A stretch of 48,878 nt of DNA from Noviherbaspirillum malthae (GTDB lineage Bacteria; Pseudomonadota; Gammaproteobacteria; Burkholderiales; Burkholderiaceae_D), in the NCBI RefSeq assembly GCF_015352985.1, contig NZ_JACYXF010000049.1, positions 1-48,878 of the forward strand, written 5' to 3'. Shown here piece by piece: positions 17,904-26,030 of this stretch; within the stretch, counting starts at the first letter, position 1; each line of letters opens with the position of its first letter. The position numbers and the translations under genes are program-made. A model generated the notes under the pieces. The model was not told the origin of the DNA. It ran no database searches and saw only the letters and a list, made by a program, of their open reading frames with translations.

Positions 17904-17928
17904 GGAAAAATTGCGACGGAATTTTTCC
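17904..17928. repeat. AT-rich inverted repeat
   Basis: GGAAAAATT (17904-17912) and AATTTTTCC (17920-17928) form a perfect 9-bp inverted repeat with a 7-base centre. It lies 63 bp upstream of the 52-aa gene and 30 bp downstream of the PACE gene. It could be an operator for the former or a terminator for the latter. Confidence 0.45.
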
Positions 17929-17957
17929 GGGAATCGGTGTTCCCCTGGTGGCGACCA

Positions 17958-18392
17958 TCACGCTGCTTCACGAGCCGCGGCAGACGTGGGTAATCCGAAA
18001 ATTCGGTCAAAACACCAGCTGAAGCAGAAAGCATAGACCAAGAAAAAGGCGACAAGACCGAGATTCGTGGCAAATGCGTGCACGAGCGTCATTTCGAGCC
18101 ACCATGCTATCAGCGGCACCAGCATCAAAATCAAGCCGCCCTCGTATAGAGCCGCATGCACGATCCGACGCTTGACACTTCGCCCGCGTAGGGCCTGGCC
18201 TTTTTCCCATGCTTCGAACAATGTGGTGAACGCTAGATTCCACAGTATTGCAACCAAGGAGGTCGCAACCGAGAGAATCCCAGCGTGGGCGAAATCCTTA
18301 TTCGAGATCGCTGTAAATGCCACAGCGCAGATTGCTACCGCTATGGCCTCGAAGGTTGCGACGTATACGATCTTTCGTTTGAGCCCTTGCAC
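17958..18392 (-). CDS. PACE-family efflux transporter (AceI-like)
   Basis: A 144-aa protein with four membrane segments in two tandem bacterial transmembrane pairs, the layout of the proteobacterial antimicrobial compound efflux family. The family glutamate in the first segment is present at E15 (YVATFEAIAV). The linker motif KGQALRGRSVKRRIVHAALYEGGLILMLVPLIAWWL and the ending FFLVYAFCFSWCFDRIFG also match. Members export biocides such as chlorhexidine or acriflavine, or short-chain diamines, using the proton gradient. The start appears to be GTG 18392. Substrate here is not known. Confidence 0.85.
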   Translation of the reverse strand: MQGLKRKIVYVATFEAIAVAICAVAFTAISNKDFAHAGILSVATSLVAILWNLAFTTLFEAWEKGQALRGRSVKRRIVHAALYEGGLILMLVPLIAWWLEMTLVHAFATNLGLVAFFLVYAFCFSWCFDRIFGLPTSAAAREAA

Positions 18393-18570
18393 TACCTAAT
18401 CCCATGAGTTCTTATAGGCCGCTATTGTAGATTGAACTTCACTTGGTATAACAAGCCGCCTTTGTCAGGAGCATCCCAACATTTGTAGTGGCGTGAGTCG
18501 GGATGGGCCGGCGGCACGTCGTTGTGGTAGGTGGTTGGGACGATCGGCGCCGCCCCTATCGCTTGAGCGA

Positions 18571-19062
18571 TTACGATTCGCTCGCTGCGACGTTACCCAT
18601 TTTCTTGGAGTAAAGGCGAGTACGGCGTCCACCTTCGGCAGTGATTTCACCGCTCTTAGCCAGAACGCTCAGTGCATTGGCCATTCTCTGTGAAAGTTTC
18701 TTCCGATCCTCGGGATTCGGCCGGATACGCAACGCTGTAAGTGCTGCTTTGAATATTTGTGCTGGGGTTTGAGGCGTCTCGTTGATCAAGCTCGGCCAGA
18801 AATCTTTCCCTGTCGACGGTAGCTTTGCGCTCTTCGTGCCACGGCCAGCCGCCTTCTCCGTCTTAGGTGATGAGGACTTTGCCGGAGCAGCCTGCTTGGC
18901 GCCGCGGCGTCCACGAGATGCAGTTACAGGAGCATCGATACCGCGGAGCGTCTCAAGGATATCTTCCAGATCCACTATGCGTTTCTCATAGAAGGCTACG
19001 GCCTTGCGCGCTTGACTCAATTCGTCCTGAATAACTTTTGCAGCAGATTGTACACGGGCCAT
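18571..19062 (-). CDS. Coiled-coil plus basic linker plus winged-helix-like protein, 163 aa
   Basis: Not recognised as a named family. ATG 19062 has GAGG about nine bases upstream and is preferred to 19101. Residues about 1-45 form a coiled coil (SQARKAVAFYEKRIVDLEDILETLRG). Residues about 48-85 are a basic Ala/Lys/Pro linker with an AT-hook-like SRGRRGAK. The C-terminal 75 residues (PAQIFKAALTALRIRPNPEDRKKLSQRMANALSVLAKSGEI) look like a winged helix. The design suggests an oligomeric DNA-binding or nucleoid-associated protein. Confidence 0.6.
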   Translation of the reverse strand: MARVQSAAKVIQDELSQARKAVAFYEKRIVDLEDILETLRGIDAPVTASRGRRGAKQAAPAKSSSPKTEKAAGRGTKSAKLPSTGKDFWPSLINETPQTPAQIFKAALTALRIRPNPEDRKKLSQRMANALSVLAKSGEITAEGGRRTRLYSKKMGNVAASES

Positions 19063-19257
19063 TTTATGAACCTCGCTGTTAAGAAAGATGCATTCTAACA
19101 AAACCGCTTAATTCTCAGATTGGCATAGCGTTGCGGCGAGTAATTCGGGCCGAAGTTAGGCATGGCAGAACTTGAGACATGGTCCTATGATAGACCGTTC
19201 CAGAAGTACAGACCTATAGTCCAAACAGTTTATCTATATTTATAGCGCTGCAATCCC

Positions 19258-19743
19258 ATGCCAGAAAAAGCGACTCTTACACAGGAAGAACTTGAAATCG
19301 AGGCGTCAAAGGTGGTCGGTCAGATCGTCTTTGCCTTATCGAGAATGGAATTCAATCTTGGATTGTGCTTGCGCAACCTGGTTGGCGGGCAGGATGTGGA
19401 AGCAGTGAATCCGCTAATAGCGAGGCTGTCTTTCAAGGCAAAGCTCGATGCGCTCTTAGACGTAGTCAAGCACAAGTTCTCGACGGAGGCAGAATGCATA
19501 GGGGAGCTGAAGGCCTGGCACGCAAAGATGGATGAAGTGCGAATCAGCCGGAATTCGTTTGTTCACGGTCGGTGGGGCACCTTGGCGGCAGCCCAGGAAG
19601 TAGTAAACGTCTCCCCGGGACTACCGAATGCTGCGCCTCAAAAAGAGACAAGGTACAGCCTTGACGATCTTGCAGAAGAACTAGAGGAGATAAAACAGGT
19701 GGTCGATCGCTTTTATAACTGGCGGAGCAGGTGGCGGGTCTAA
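19258..19743 (+). CDS. HEPN-like protein, 161 aa
   Basis: A soluble all-helical protein. The segment MDEVRISRNSFVHGRWG holds an R-x4-H motif (RNSFVH), the pattern of HEPN domains, several of which are RNases in toxin-antitoxin or defence systems. The upstream helices (ASKVVGQIVFALSRMEFNLGLCLRNL) match the four-helix layout. No nucleotidyltransferase or antitoxin partner is seen next to it, so whether it is a toxin, a ligand-binding HEPN-fold protein or something else is open. The start at ATG 19258 has only a weak ribosome site. Confidence 0.5.
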   Translation: MPEKATLTQEELEIEASKVVGQIVFALSRMEFNLGLCLRNLVGGQDVEAVNPLIARLSFKAKLDALLDVVKHKFSTEAECIGELKAWHAKMDEVRISRNSFVHGRWGTLAAAQEVVNVSPGLPNAAPQKETRYSLDDLAEELEEIKQVVDRFYNWRSRWRV

Positions 19744-19749
19744 GACCAA

Positions 19750-19768
19750 AGGCACAAACCTTGTGCCT
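19750..19768 (-). terminator. Hairpin between convergent HEPN-like and HU genes
   Basis: AGGCACAA (19750-19757) pairs with TTGTGCCT (19761-19768) over a 3-base loop. On the minus strand it is followed by TTGGTCTT, so it could end HU transcription weakly. Confidence 0.45.
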
Positions 19769-19803
19769 GCAGGGTAGGGCGACAGATGCCGCCCGTAGAT
19801 GAA

Positions 19804-20091
19804 TTACTTCACTTTGACCTTGGCGACGAGGTCTTTGAGAGCCGGCGCTGCTTTGAAACGGACGTTCTTGGATGCCTTGATCTTGATCGTTTCGCCAGTA
19901 GCCGGGTTGCGGCCGGTGCGGGCAGCGCGCTGAGACACAGTGAAAGTGCCCAGGTCGGGGAAGGAGAAACGGCCTTCCTTCTTGAGGTCGGTACCCACAA
20001 AGCCGAACACTTGCTCGACGATTTCTTTTGCTTTTACCTTAGTCAACTCGTGGTCGCCAGCGATCTTGTCGATGATTTCGCTCTTGTTCAA
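19804..20091 (-). CDS. hup: HU-family DNA-binding protein
   Basis: A 95-aa histone-like protein: NKSEIIDKIAGDHELTKVKAKEIVEQVF at the N-terminus, GRFSFPDLGTFTVSQRAARTGRNPATGE (the DNA-binding arm with the RNPxTG motif) and a Lys-rich end. HU bends DNA and is often plasmid-encoded to support replication, partition or transfer. The start is TTG at 20091, preceded by GGAG at 20098-20101 on the minus strand; longer frames add residues unlike HU. Nearby is another possible nucleoid protein (18571-19062). Confidence 0.92.
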   Translation of the reverse strand: MNKSEIIDKIAGDHELTKVKAKEIVEQVFGFVGTDLKKEGRFSFPDLGTFTVSQRAARTGRNPATGETIKIKASKNVRFKAAPALKDLVAKVKVK

Positions 20092-20357
20092 TCTAATCTC
20101 CAGACATGAATTCAAAATGGGTACTGTAAACAGTGATCGTTTTGCGATTGCCTGTTTATAGACGGTCAATTGTAGGCCTATATTTGCTTCAGAGCAATAA
20201 AATGTGGCCTCTATTCGTCGCCTTGCCGTGCAAAAAGATGTCTTTATGGCATAACAAATCCTTACACGGCTTACATCTTTTACGTCATCACGTCCAAGTA
20301 CGCTGCGTTTATGGAGATGCAGTACCCATTATTACGACTACATAAAAAGGAACCTCC

Positions 20358-20678
20358 ATGAAAAACCTGCTGGCTACTCTGATCGTTGGTACATTCGCTT
20401 CTGCAGCTATTGCTCAAACGGCCGTTACCGCTACGGCGACTACACCTGTTGTACCGGTAACTTCCACCGTTGCTGCGACCGTGACTACACCGGCTGCTAA
20501 AGCCGATGTGAAGGCTGACGCGAAGGCCGCCAAAGCAGAAGCGAAGGCCGATGCCAAGGCAACTAAGGCTGAGGCTAAGGCAGATGAAAAATCCGCCAAG
20601 GCGGATGCCCAAGCGGATAAGAAGGTCGCTGAGGCAAAAAAGGACGCTGCAGAAGAAAAGGCCGCAGCGAAGAAATAA
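20358..20678 (+). CDS. Exported Ala/Lys-rich protein, 106 aa
   Basis: A signal peptide (MKNLLATLIVGTFASAAIAQ, residues 1-20) is followed by a Thr/Val-rich stretch and then about 55 residues made almost only of Ala, Lys, Asp and Glu in short KADAKAAKAEAK-type repeats, expected to form a single long helix. The composition recalls TolA domain II and histone H1-like tails. The ribosome site AAAAGGAA precedes ATG 20358, and a GC-rich hairpin follows the stop. Envelope-associated; function unknown. Confidence 0.65.
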   Translation: MKNLLATLIVGTFASAAIAQTAVTATATTPVVPVTSTVAATVTTPAAKADVKADAKAAKAEAKADAKATKAEAKADEKSAKADAQADKKVAEAKKDAAEEKAAAKK

Positions 20679-20700
20679 TGTAGTGGCTTTCTAATCGCGC

Positions 20701-20722
20701 AGGGGCGGATCATTCCGCCCCT
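20701..20722 (+). terminator. Hairpin downstream of the A/K-rich gene
   Basis: AGGGGCGGA (20701-20709) pairs with TCCGCCCCT (20714-20722) over TCAT, followed by TCTAG. The stem is strong and the T-run is poor. Probable terminator for the 20358 gene. Confidence 0.6.
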
Positions 20723-20801
20723 TCTAGTGGAATACCCTCCGGGGCGCTAGCGAGAGGCTTTCCAGAGTTGTACGGATGTCGGGCACTTCTTGAGGCCTTC
20801 C

Positions 20802-21359
20802 TCATATGGATCCACAACATGGCTTCCCAGTGTTGGTGACGATATGACGGGCGCGGTCATCCCATAATTCAATCATTCCATAGTCCTTCCGGTTCGTGAC
20901 GGGCAGTCGCTTTCCGAAATGCTTCTCTGTGTAGTCTTGGATGATTCTCCGAATACGGTCGACGTCACGATACTTGTGGCCTTCAGGATTACCCATGGCG
21001 ATCGCTACCTCACCACCGTCCACGCGTGCGGTGAAAATGCGAACGTCCTTGCCCTCGGCTAGCAGCTCACGTACTCGTTGGGCCATAGCCGGTACCGGTT
21101 CTCCAATGTGGGCTTCACTGATGTATTCGTCGAAGTAGGAGAGGGTGCCGTCCAGATCAATCCCATACCATCCGATGGAACCCGCCGGAATATCATCGGG
21201 CCAGGTCGTGAAGTATTGCGCTTCCTGCGCAGCCATCTGAATAGCCATAGGCAGACTTGAAGCACCTGCCTTCTGGGCCGCTTCGGTAATACGGATGAGT
21301 GTCTCCTCGAGGGTGGACGCCCGTTCATACTCTAAACCCTGTGTTGTGATTTTTGCCAT
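20802..21359 (-). CDS. HAD-like hydrolase-fold protein, 185 aa
   Basis: The core WYGIDLDGTLSYFDEY carries the DxDGT motif of HAD phosphatases. RELLAEGKDVRIFTARV supplies the second motif region (Thr), and IELWDDRARHIV a final acidic motif. Similar stand-alone proteins are common in phages and plasmids and are usually annotated as hydrolases of unknown substrate. The N-terminal 55 residues are helical. Start ATG 21359. Divergent from the TonB receptor gene. Confidence 0.7.
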   Translation of the reverse strand: MAKITTQGLEYERASTLEETLIRITEAAQKAGASSLPMAIQMAAQEAQYFTTWPDDIPAGSIGWYGIDLDGTLSYFDEYISEAHIGEPVPAMAQRVRELLAEGKDVRIFTARVDGGEVAIAMGNPEGHKYRDVDRIRRIIQDYTEKHFGKRLPVTNRKDYGMIELWDDRARHIVTNTGKPCCGSI

Positions 21360-21511
21360 GTTATTGCGAGGATTACGGTGATATGCGCCTTGGTTTGTAA
21401 CTCTAACGCTAAAGTTCTTTGGTACGAATTGTTACCATACTTTCTTGTTGGAAACATGCTATAACTCGGCCTTAATGTGATTTAGTCGTTCAGCAATGAG
21501 TAGGGCGCGAT

Positions 21512-23617
21512 ATGGTAGGCAAAAAAGGGCGGAGATCAGTAGCGGGACTAGTGCATATTCTTTTGTGTGCTCCGGCCGTGGCGTTCGCGGATCACCCAAT
21601 TGAAGATGAAGATCTGTACCTCGTCTATGGCGAGCGTAATCTTAGTACCATTGCAACTGGGTCCCCAACCTTGCTTCGACGCGCGCCTTCTGTTGTCGTT
21701 GTCGTAACAGCCGACGAAATTGCACGAAGCGGCGCGATTGATCTGGATGAAGTGCTTCAGACCGTCGCGGGTGTGCATGTGAGCCGAGCACCGAACACCT
21801 ACAGTTCACTCTACCAGATACGCGGTATCTCTACGGGCCAGAACCCACAAGTCTTGATGCTTCAAAACGGCATCCCAATGACGACTCTCTTCCAGGGTAA
21901 TAAGGGAACGATCTGGGGCGGCCTGCCGTTAGAGAATATCGCTCGGATCGAAATCATTCGGGGACCAGGTTCGGCGCTATACGGCGCTGATGCATTGGCG
22001 GGTGTTATCAATATCATCACAAAGACGGCCAATGAGGTCAATGGAACGAAAGTAGGCGTACGAGCAGGCTCCTTCTCTACCCGCAATGCATGGATTCAAC
22101 ATGGAGGAAAAGCCGGCGCTCTCGACATAGCCGCTTATCTGAACATTGGAACAACCGATGGACATAAGCGGGTAATCGAGGAAGACGCCCAGACTTTGCG
22201 AGATCGAATGGCCGGAACACGCGCCAGCCTAGCCCCAGGTCCGGTCAACGTAGGATATGACTCGGTTGATGCTAACCTCGACTTGAGCTATGAGCATTGG
22301 CGCCTTCGCTTTGGTTACAAGCTGCGCGACGACCTTGGCACCGGTGCCGGCATTTCGGCAGCCCTCGATCCCATTGGTAAGGAGCAAAGTGAGCGCATAA
22401 ATACTGATCTGTCGTGGACCAATCATAAACTGTCTACGGACTGGGGAGCCGGAGCAACGGTAAGCATCATGCAATACAAGCAGCGAATCCCGGTCGACTT
22501 GAGGTTACATCCGCCTGGCACTATCTTTCCGACCGGTGTTTTCGCAGACGGAATGATTGGCCATCCCGATACCAGTGAACGGCAATTCCGGGTTTCAAGC
22601 TTCGTGACTTATTCAGGGTTCAATTCCCATACCGTCAGAGTCGGAGTAGGGCACGACGATCTCGATCTCTATGAAACGCGCACTATCAAGAATTACGTAT
22701 TTGATGCGGCGGGTACGCCAGTCCCAACCGGACCAATAGCTGACTATTCCGAAATCCAACCGTTCATGCTCCCTCAAAGCCGTAAGGTTACTTACGTCTA
22801 TGCTCAAGACCAATGGCGCTTTGCGCGTGACTGGGAGTTTACCTTCGGTACCCGCTATGATCGTTTCTCGGATTTTGGCGGCACCACGAATCCACGGGCA
22901 GCATTGGTATGGGACGCCGCTCTGAACGTTACAGCGAAATTGATCTACGGCCGGGCATTTCGGGCGCCTTCGTTCTCCGAACTGTATAGCATCAACAATC
23001 CTGTGCAACGTGGAAATCCAGCACTGAAGCCGGAACGGATCGACACCATCGAAGCAGCGGTGACATGGCAGGCGCATGAAGCCTTGACCACAAAGCTGAG
23101 CCTGTTCAAGTATGAAATGAAGGACATCATTCGTCCTGTTCGGAACTTGGCTCCAGCGATGGGAACGACGTTCAACAACATGGGTCGCCAGCATGGACAT
23201 GGTCTGGAGCTTGAAGCGGAGTGGCAGATTTCACGGCACTTGCAATTGACCGGTAACTATTCGTACCAACGATCAATTGATGAGACGAGCGGACGGAATC
23301 CAGGATTCGCGCCACGGAATCAGGCGTATCTTCGTGCGTCATGGGCGGTCGCACATGGCTGGCAGCTCAATCCCCAAATTACATGGGTCTCAGATCGAGC
23401 ACGTGCCGCCGGCGACCCCCGCCCGCCGGTCGCGGACTATAAGACATTCGACTTGACCCTGCGGACAGCAAGGCCAATCGGAAAGTGGGAGTTTGCGGCA
23501 TCGGTCAGGAACCTGTTCAACGCTGACGCACGGGAACCGAGCCCAGCCGGAACTATTCCGAATGACTTGCCGATGGCTCCGCGTGCGCTTTATATACAAG
23601 CAGCTCTACAAATGTAG
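21512..23617 (+). CDS. TonB-dependent outer-membrane receptor
   Basis: A 701-aa protein with signal peptide (ending AVAFA, about residue 26), a plug domain (RRAPSVVVVVTADEIARSGAIDLDEVLQTVAGVHVSRAP, QIRGIST, IEIIRGPGSALYGADALAGVINIITK) and a 22-strand barrel ending in the aromatic-rich ALYIQAALQM. The expected TonB box may be EDLYLVYGE near the mature N-terminus. Such receptors import iron chelates, cobalamin or other scarce compounds with energy from TonB-ExbBD. The substrate cannot be told. AGGG lies upstream of ATG 21512. No transporter, regulator or TonB gene adjoins it, so it depends on chromosomal partners. Confidence 0.9.
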   Translation: MVGKKGRRSVAGLVHILLCAPAVAFADHPIEDEDLYLVYGERNLSTIATGSPTLLRRAPSVVVVVTADEIARSGAIDLDEVLQTVAGVHVSRAPNTYSSLYQIRGISTGQNPQVLMLQNGIPMTTLFQGNKGTIWGGLPLENIARIEIIRGPGSALYGADALAGVINIITKTANEVNGTKVGVRAGSFSTRNAWIQHGGKAGALDIAAYLNIGTTDGHKRVIEEDAQTLRDRMAGTRASLAPGPVNVGYDSVDANLDLSYEHWRLRFGYKLRDDLGTGAGISAALDPIGKEQSERINTDLSWTNHKLSTDWGAGATVSIMQYKQRIPVDLRLHPPGTIFPTGVFADGMIGHPDTSERQFRVSSFVTYSGFNSHTVRVGVGHDDLDLYETRTIKNYVFDAAGTPVPTGPIADYSEIQPFMLPQSRKVTYVYAQDQWRFARDWEFTFGTRYDRFSDFGGTTNPRAALVWDAALNVTAKLIYGRAFRAPSFSELYSINNPVQRGNPALKPERIDTIEAAVTWQAHEALTTKLSLFKYEMKDIIRPVRNLAPAMGTTFNNMGRQHGHGLELEAEWQISRHLQLTGNYSYQRSIDETSGRNPGFAPRNQAYLRASWAVAHGWQLNPQITWVSDRARAAGDPRPPVADYKTFDLTLRTARPIGKWEFAASVRNLFNADAREPSPAGTIPNDLPMAPRALYIQAALQM

Positions 23618-23682
23618 CTGGATCAAAAGAATTACGTATCTCATCTCACTGAACGCTGCCGCGAGCGGTGCTCCCAAGGTGA

Positions 23683-24942
23683 TCACAGATCGTTTTGCGA
23701 CTGAACTTGTCTAATGAGGTGAAGGGCAGCGGCCTCAAGCGCCTGACGTACGCCAGTTTCAAACTCAACCCACTCCTCCCCAAAACGGGCACTGTGTGTC
23801 CTCCAGAGATGGTAGGCTTGCGAAACGGTCACCTCAATGCCGTCCTGGTCTTCGATTACAGATCGTAAGACATCGGCATGAGCACGATACGTCTCCGGCG
23901 CCCTTTGCGTTTGTCCAAGTCTTTCAAGTGCACGGATGCCTTCCCTGATTACGGTTTCGAATCGCTTTTGTTCATCAGCACTTGGCTTGCAATTTAGAAT
24001 CCCCCAGTAAGCAGCGGTGATCACTATTCGCAAATGTCCCATTGATTGAGAGACCCACCCCTGCCTAAGCTTAAGCTCCTCATCCGAGAGTCCGGACGTT
24101 GTCCCGCCCAGAGTTGCAGGTACAAATGCGAGTCGCAGAGCTTCATTTTCAGCGAACTGAGCCCTCAAACCATGAGGGGTAATTCCCGACTCCCTTTTTG
24201 TTAGGCCAATTCGGCGTGCATAATAGTCATAGCGGTCGAGGTTCTTTTCCAGATTCGTTGGTCCGCCATTGCCGTCGAACTCCCAACCCAAACGTTTAGT
24301 CTTGCCGGTCTGCGATTTCACATAATCGATGATCTTGCGGGGATAGTCAGTCTCGATTGGGATATCACGTCCCCTGCCGCCTTTTCCTCCCTCGCCGTCA
24401 TACACTCTAAAATACTGGCCTCGGTCGGCAGACCATGGTTTGCAAAATAGCACTTCCCGCCGACGGAGCCCGAACGCGAGTTCAAGACGAAGCATTAAGC
24501 CAAAGTTCTTATTCACTTCGTCGGCCTTCCTTATGATCTCTGCAACGTCTACACCATTGGCCGTGGGGCCTTTACTTTGAGTAGCGGCGAAGGAGATGGC
24601 AAGCAGATCTGGGTCAACATGGGGAAGATAGTCGCGCCATGGTCTAACCAGATGAGGCTTACCGATTGCTGTAAACACAACCCGAAGTCGAGACGCGTGG
24701 TTCTGCAGCGTTTTCGGCTTCAGACTTCGATTCTCGTACCAATATACGAACACGCGCTCGAGGTGTCTGTCACCAACCGTAGAAAGTTTCTGCACCATCA
24801 TATTGAGATCGTTGTGCAGGGTATTGAACAGCGTACGAACTGACTCCTTAGTCGCGTCTTGCGTCCTGAATGACGCCACCCGGCCGTTCATCCTGGTCAT
24901 TGTCTTCATCACTTCCGCTAGCTCGGCTTCCCACGTAAACAT
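23683..24942 (-). CDS. int: Tyrosine recombinase/integrase
   Basis: A 419-aa integrase. The N-terminal half (EVMKTMTRMNGRVASFRTQ ... SLKPKTLQNHASRLRVVF) is a SAM-like arm and core-binding region. The catalytic domain shows the first Arg in GLRRREVLF, HGLRAQFAENEAL (H-x-x-R) and MGHLRIVITAAYWG with the nucleophilic Tyr. The set looks complete. It resembles the Integrase_1 type found on plasmids and integrated elements. ATG 24942 has TAGGAG just upstream and is preferred over 24993. A large palindrome lies 27 bp upstream of the start. It may resolve multimers or move a module; being 4 kb from pilV, a shufflon role is unlikely. Confidence 0.85.
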   Translation of the reverse strand: MFTWEAELAEVMKTMTRMNGRVASFRTQDATKESVRTLFNTLHNDLNMMVQKLSTVGDRHLERVFVYWYENRSLKPKTLQNHASRLRVVFTAIGKPHLVRPWRDYLPHVDPDLLAISFAATQSKGPTANGVDVAEIIRKADEVNKNFGLMLRLELAFGLRRREVLFCKPWSADRGQYFRVYDGEGGKGGRGRDIPIETDYPRKIIDYVKSQTGKTKRLGWEFDGNGGPTNLEKNLDRYDYYARRIGLTKRESGITPHGLRAQFAENEALRLAFVPATLGGTTSGLSDEELKLRQGWVSQSMGHLRIVITAAYWGILNCKPSADEQKRFETVIREGIRALERLGQTQRAPETYRAHADVLRSVIEDQDGIEVTVSQAYHLWRTHSARFGEEWVEFETGVRQALEAAALHLIRQVQSQNDL

Positions 24943-24968
24943 CTTTTCTCCTAACGTTTGCTCATAGC

Positions 24969-25028
24969 AGCTCTCCTCTCGACTTCCTGCCACTGCTTTT
25001 AGAAAGGCAAGGAGGCGGGAGGAGAGCT
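24969..25028. repeat. Imperfect 23-bp palindrome upstream of the integrase
   Basis: The left arm 24969-24991 and right arm 25006-25028 match in 19 of 23 positions as an inverted repeat; the outer 10 bases, AGCTCTCCTC/GAGGAGAGCT, are perfect, around a 14-base centre. The size fits a recombinase core site (two inverted binding arms around a crossover region) or an operator for int. Seen directly; role is inference. Confidence 0.55.
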
Positions 25029-25920
25029 ACTTAATTGGCATCTCACATTTGCAACAACCACGAGCGGGGTGAAGGTCCCATCTTAAGTATCCCGTTTTCG
25101 CGCTGTATCTCCTTCATGCTCATTACAACAGCGCGCCGCGGCCTCACGACCAACGGTTGCCCAACTAATGAAAGCTGGGCGCTGAACGTTTACGGAGTTT
25201 CTCCCGTTGCGTATCCAATCCACCAGGGACTGGTATGGGTGACGCAAACACCCTCTAATCTGGAAAACACGCAGACTTCCCTGCGAAGAGTCGTATGTGT
25301 GCCGCCGGGTCCCAATGCCCGGAGTGCTCCACATCCCGCAAGAGCGGTCCTCTCTAATGGTCGTAGGTTGTTGCGATATTCACTCTCTCGAACGAATGAT
25401 CTGGAGACCCGTTTGGGTCGATATGTAGGAGTAATTGGGGGGTACAGGTGATGATATGTACTCCGGATCGGTAGTATTTTTGGCCTGTGATTCGCATGAA
25501 CACAGGAGTCGCGCGGTACTCTGTATTGAGATGTGTCGCACAACGTTCTTATAAAAAAAATCGCTGTTCCTCGTCTCAAGAGACCGAAGCATAGGAAAAG
25601 CGCGCATTGAAGGTAACCGTAGACCGACTGGTCACCAGTTATTTGCAGTTATCGGGCGTAGGCCCTAGCTCAGAGATATGCCGAACATCGGCGTTGGGTA
25701 ATCTCGGGAATGGCTTGGCAGCCATACCGAAGATTGAACGTGCTTGTAGTGGGGTACTGCTATTGATGAACACCAGACCGCAAGGCGGCAAGGGGGAGTA
25801 TAGAGCAAATTTAGAGACACTATCAATGCCTGGACGATGTTTTTATAGAAACTGAAAAGTGGGCCTTAAAACAACCGCATTCAGGAGAGAAGCGCCGTTT
25901 TGATCCCTTACTGTCGCTTA
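25029..25920. other. About 0.9 kb without a convincing gene
   Basis: Frames at 25035-25451 (plus), 25190-25579 (minus) and 25607-25855 (plus) overlap or lack ribosome sites and have odd compositions; none looks like a real protein. Lying between an integrase with its palindrome and a candidate centromere, the region may be a site of past insertion or deletion, or carry an untranslated RNA that I cannot identify. Confidence 0.4.
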
Positions 25921-25968
25921 GATGTGTCGATGTGTCAATGTGTCAATGTGTCAATGTGTCAATGTGTC
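25921..25968 (+). repeat. Six tandem 8-bp repeats, candidate centromere (parC-like)
   Basis: GATGTGTC twice, then AATGTGTC four times, run without gaps from 25921 to 25968, 63 bp upstream of the parM-like gene. ParM-type partition loci usually have direct repeats upstream of parM that bind the adaptor protein ParR and also repress the operon. The repeats here are shorter than the 11-bp repeats of R1, and their role is inferred. Confidence 0.65.
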
Positions 25969-26030
25969 ATTCGTTATTTATGGCTCGAAGTGAAATCAAT
26001 CATTGAGCAGCTTTTAAGGGAATCAGTTAT

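Noticed and set aside
17626..18036. 136-codon plus-strand frame between the 527-aa and PACE genes
   Set aside because: It is antisense to the well-started 52-aa gene and to the PACE C-terminus, and lacks protein-like composition.
23683..24942. Integrase considered as shufflon recombinase (Rci)
   Set aside because: No inverted pilV segments exist and it is separated from pilV by the partition genes.
25190..25579. 129-codon minus-strand frame
   Set aside because: Overlaps another frame, no ribosome site, unusual composition; likely chance.
25921..25968. Tandem 8-bp repeats as a CRISPR or simple microsatellite
   Set aside because: No spacers exist, and the position upstream of a parM-like gene fits a partition site better than random slippage.
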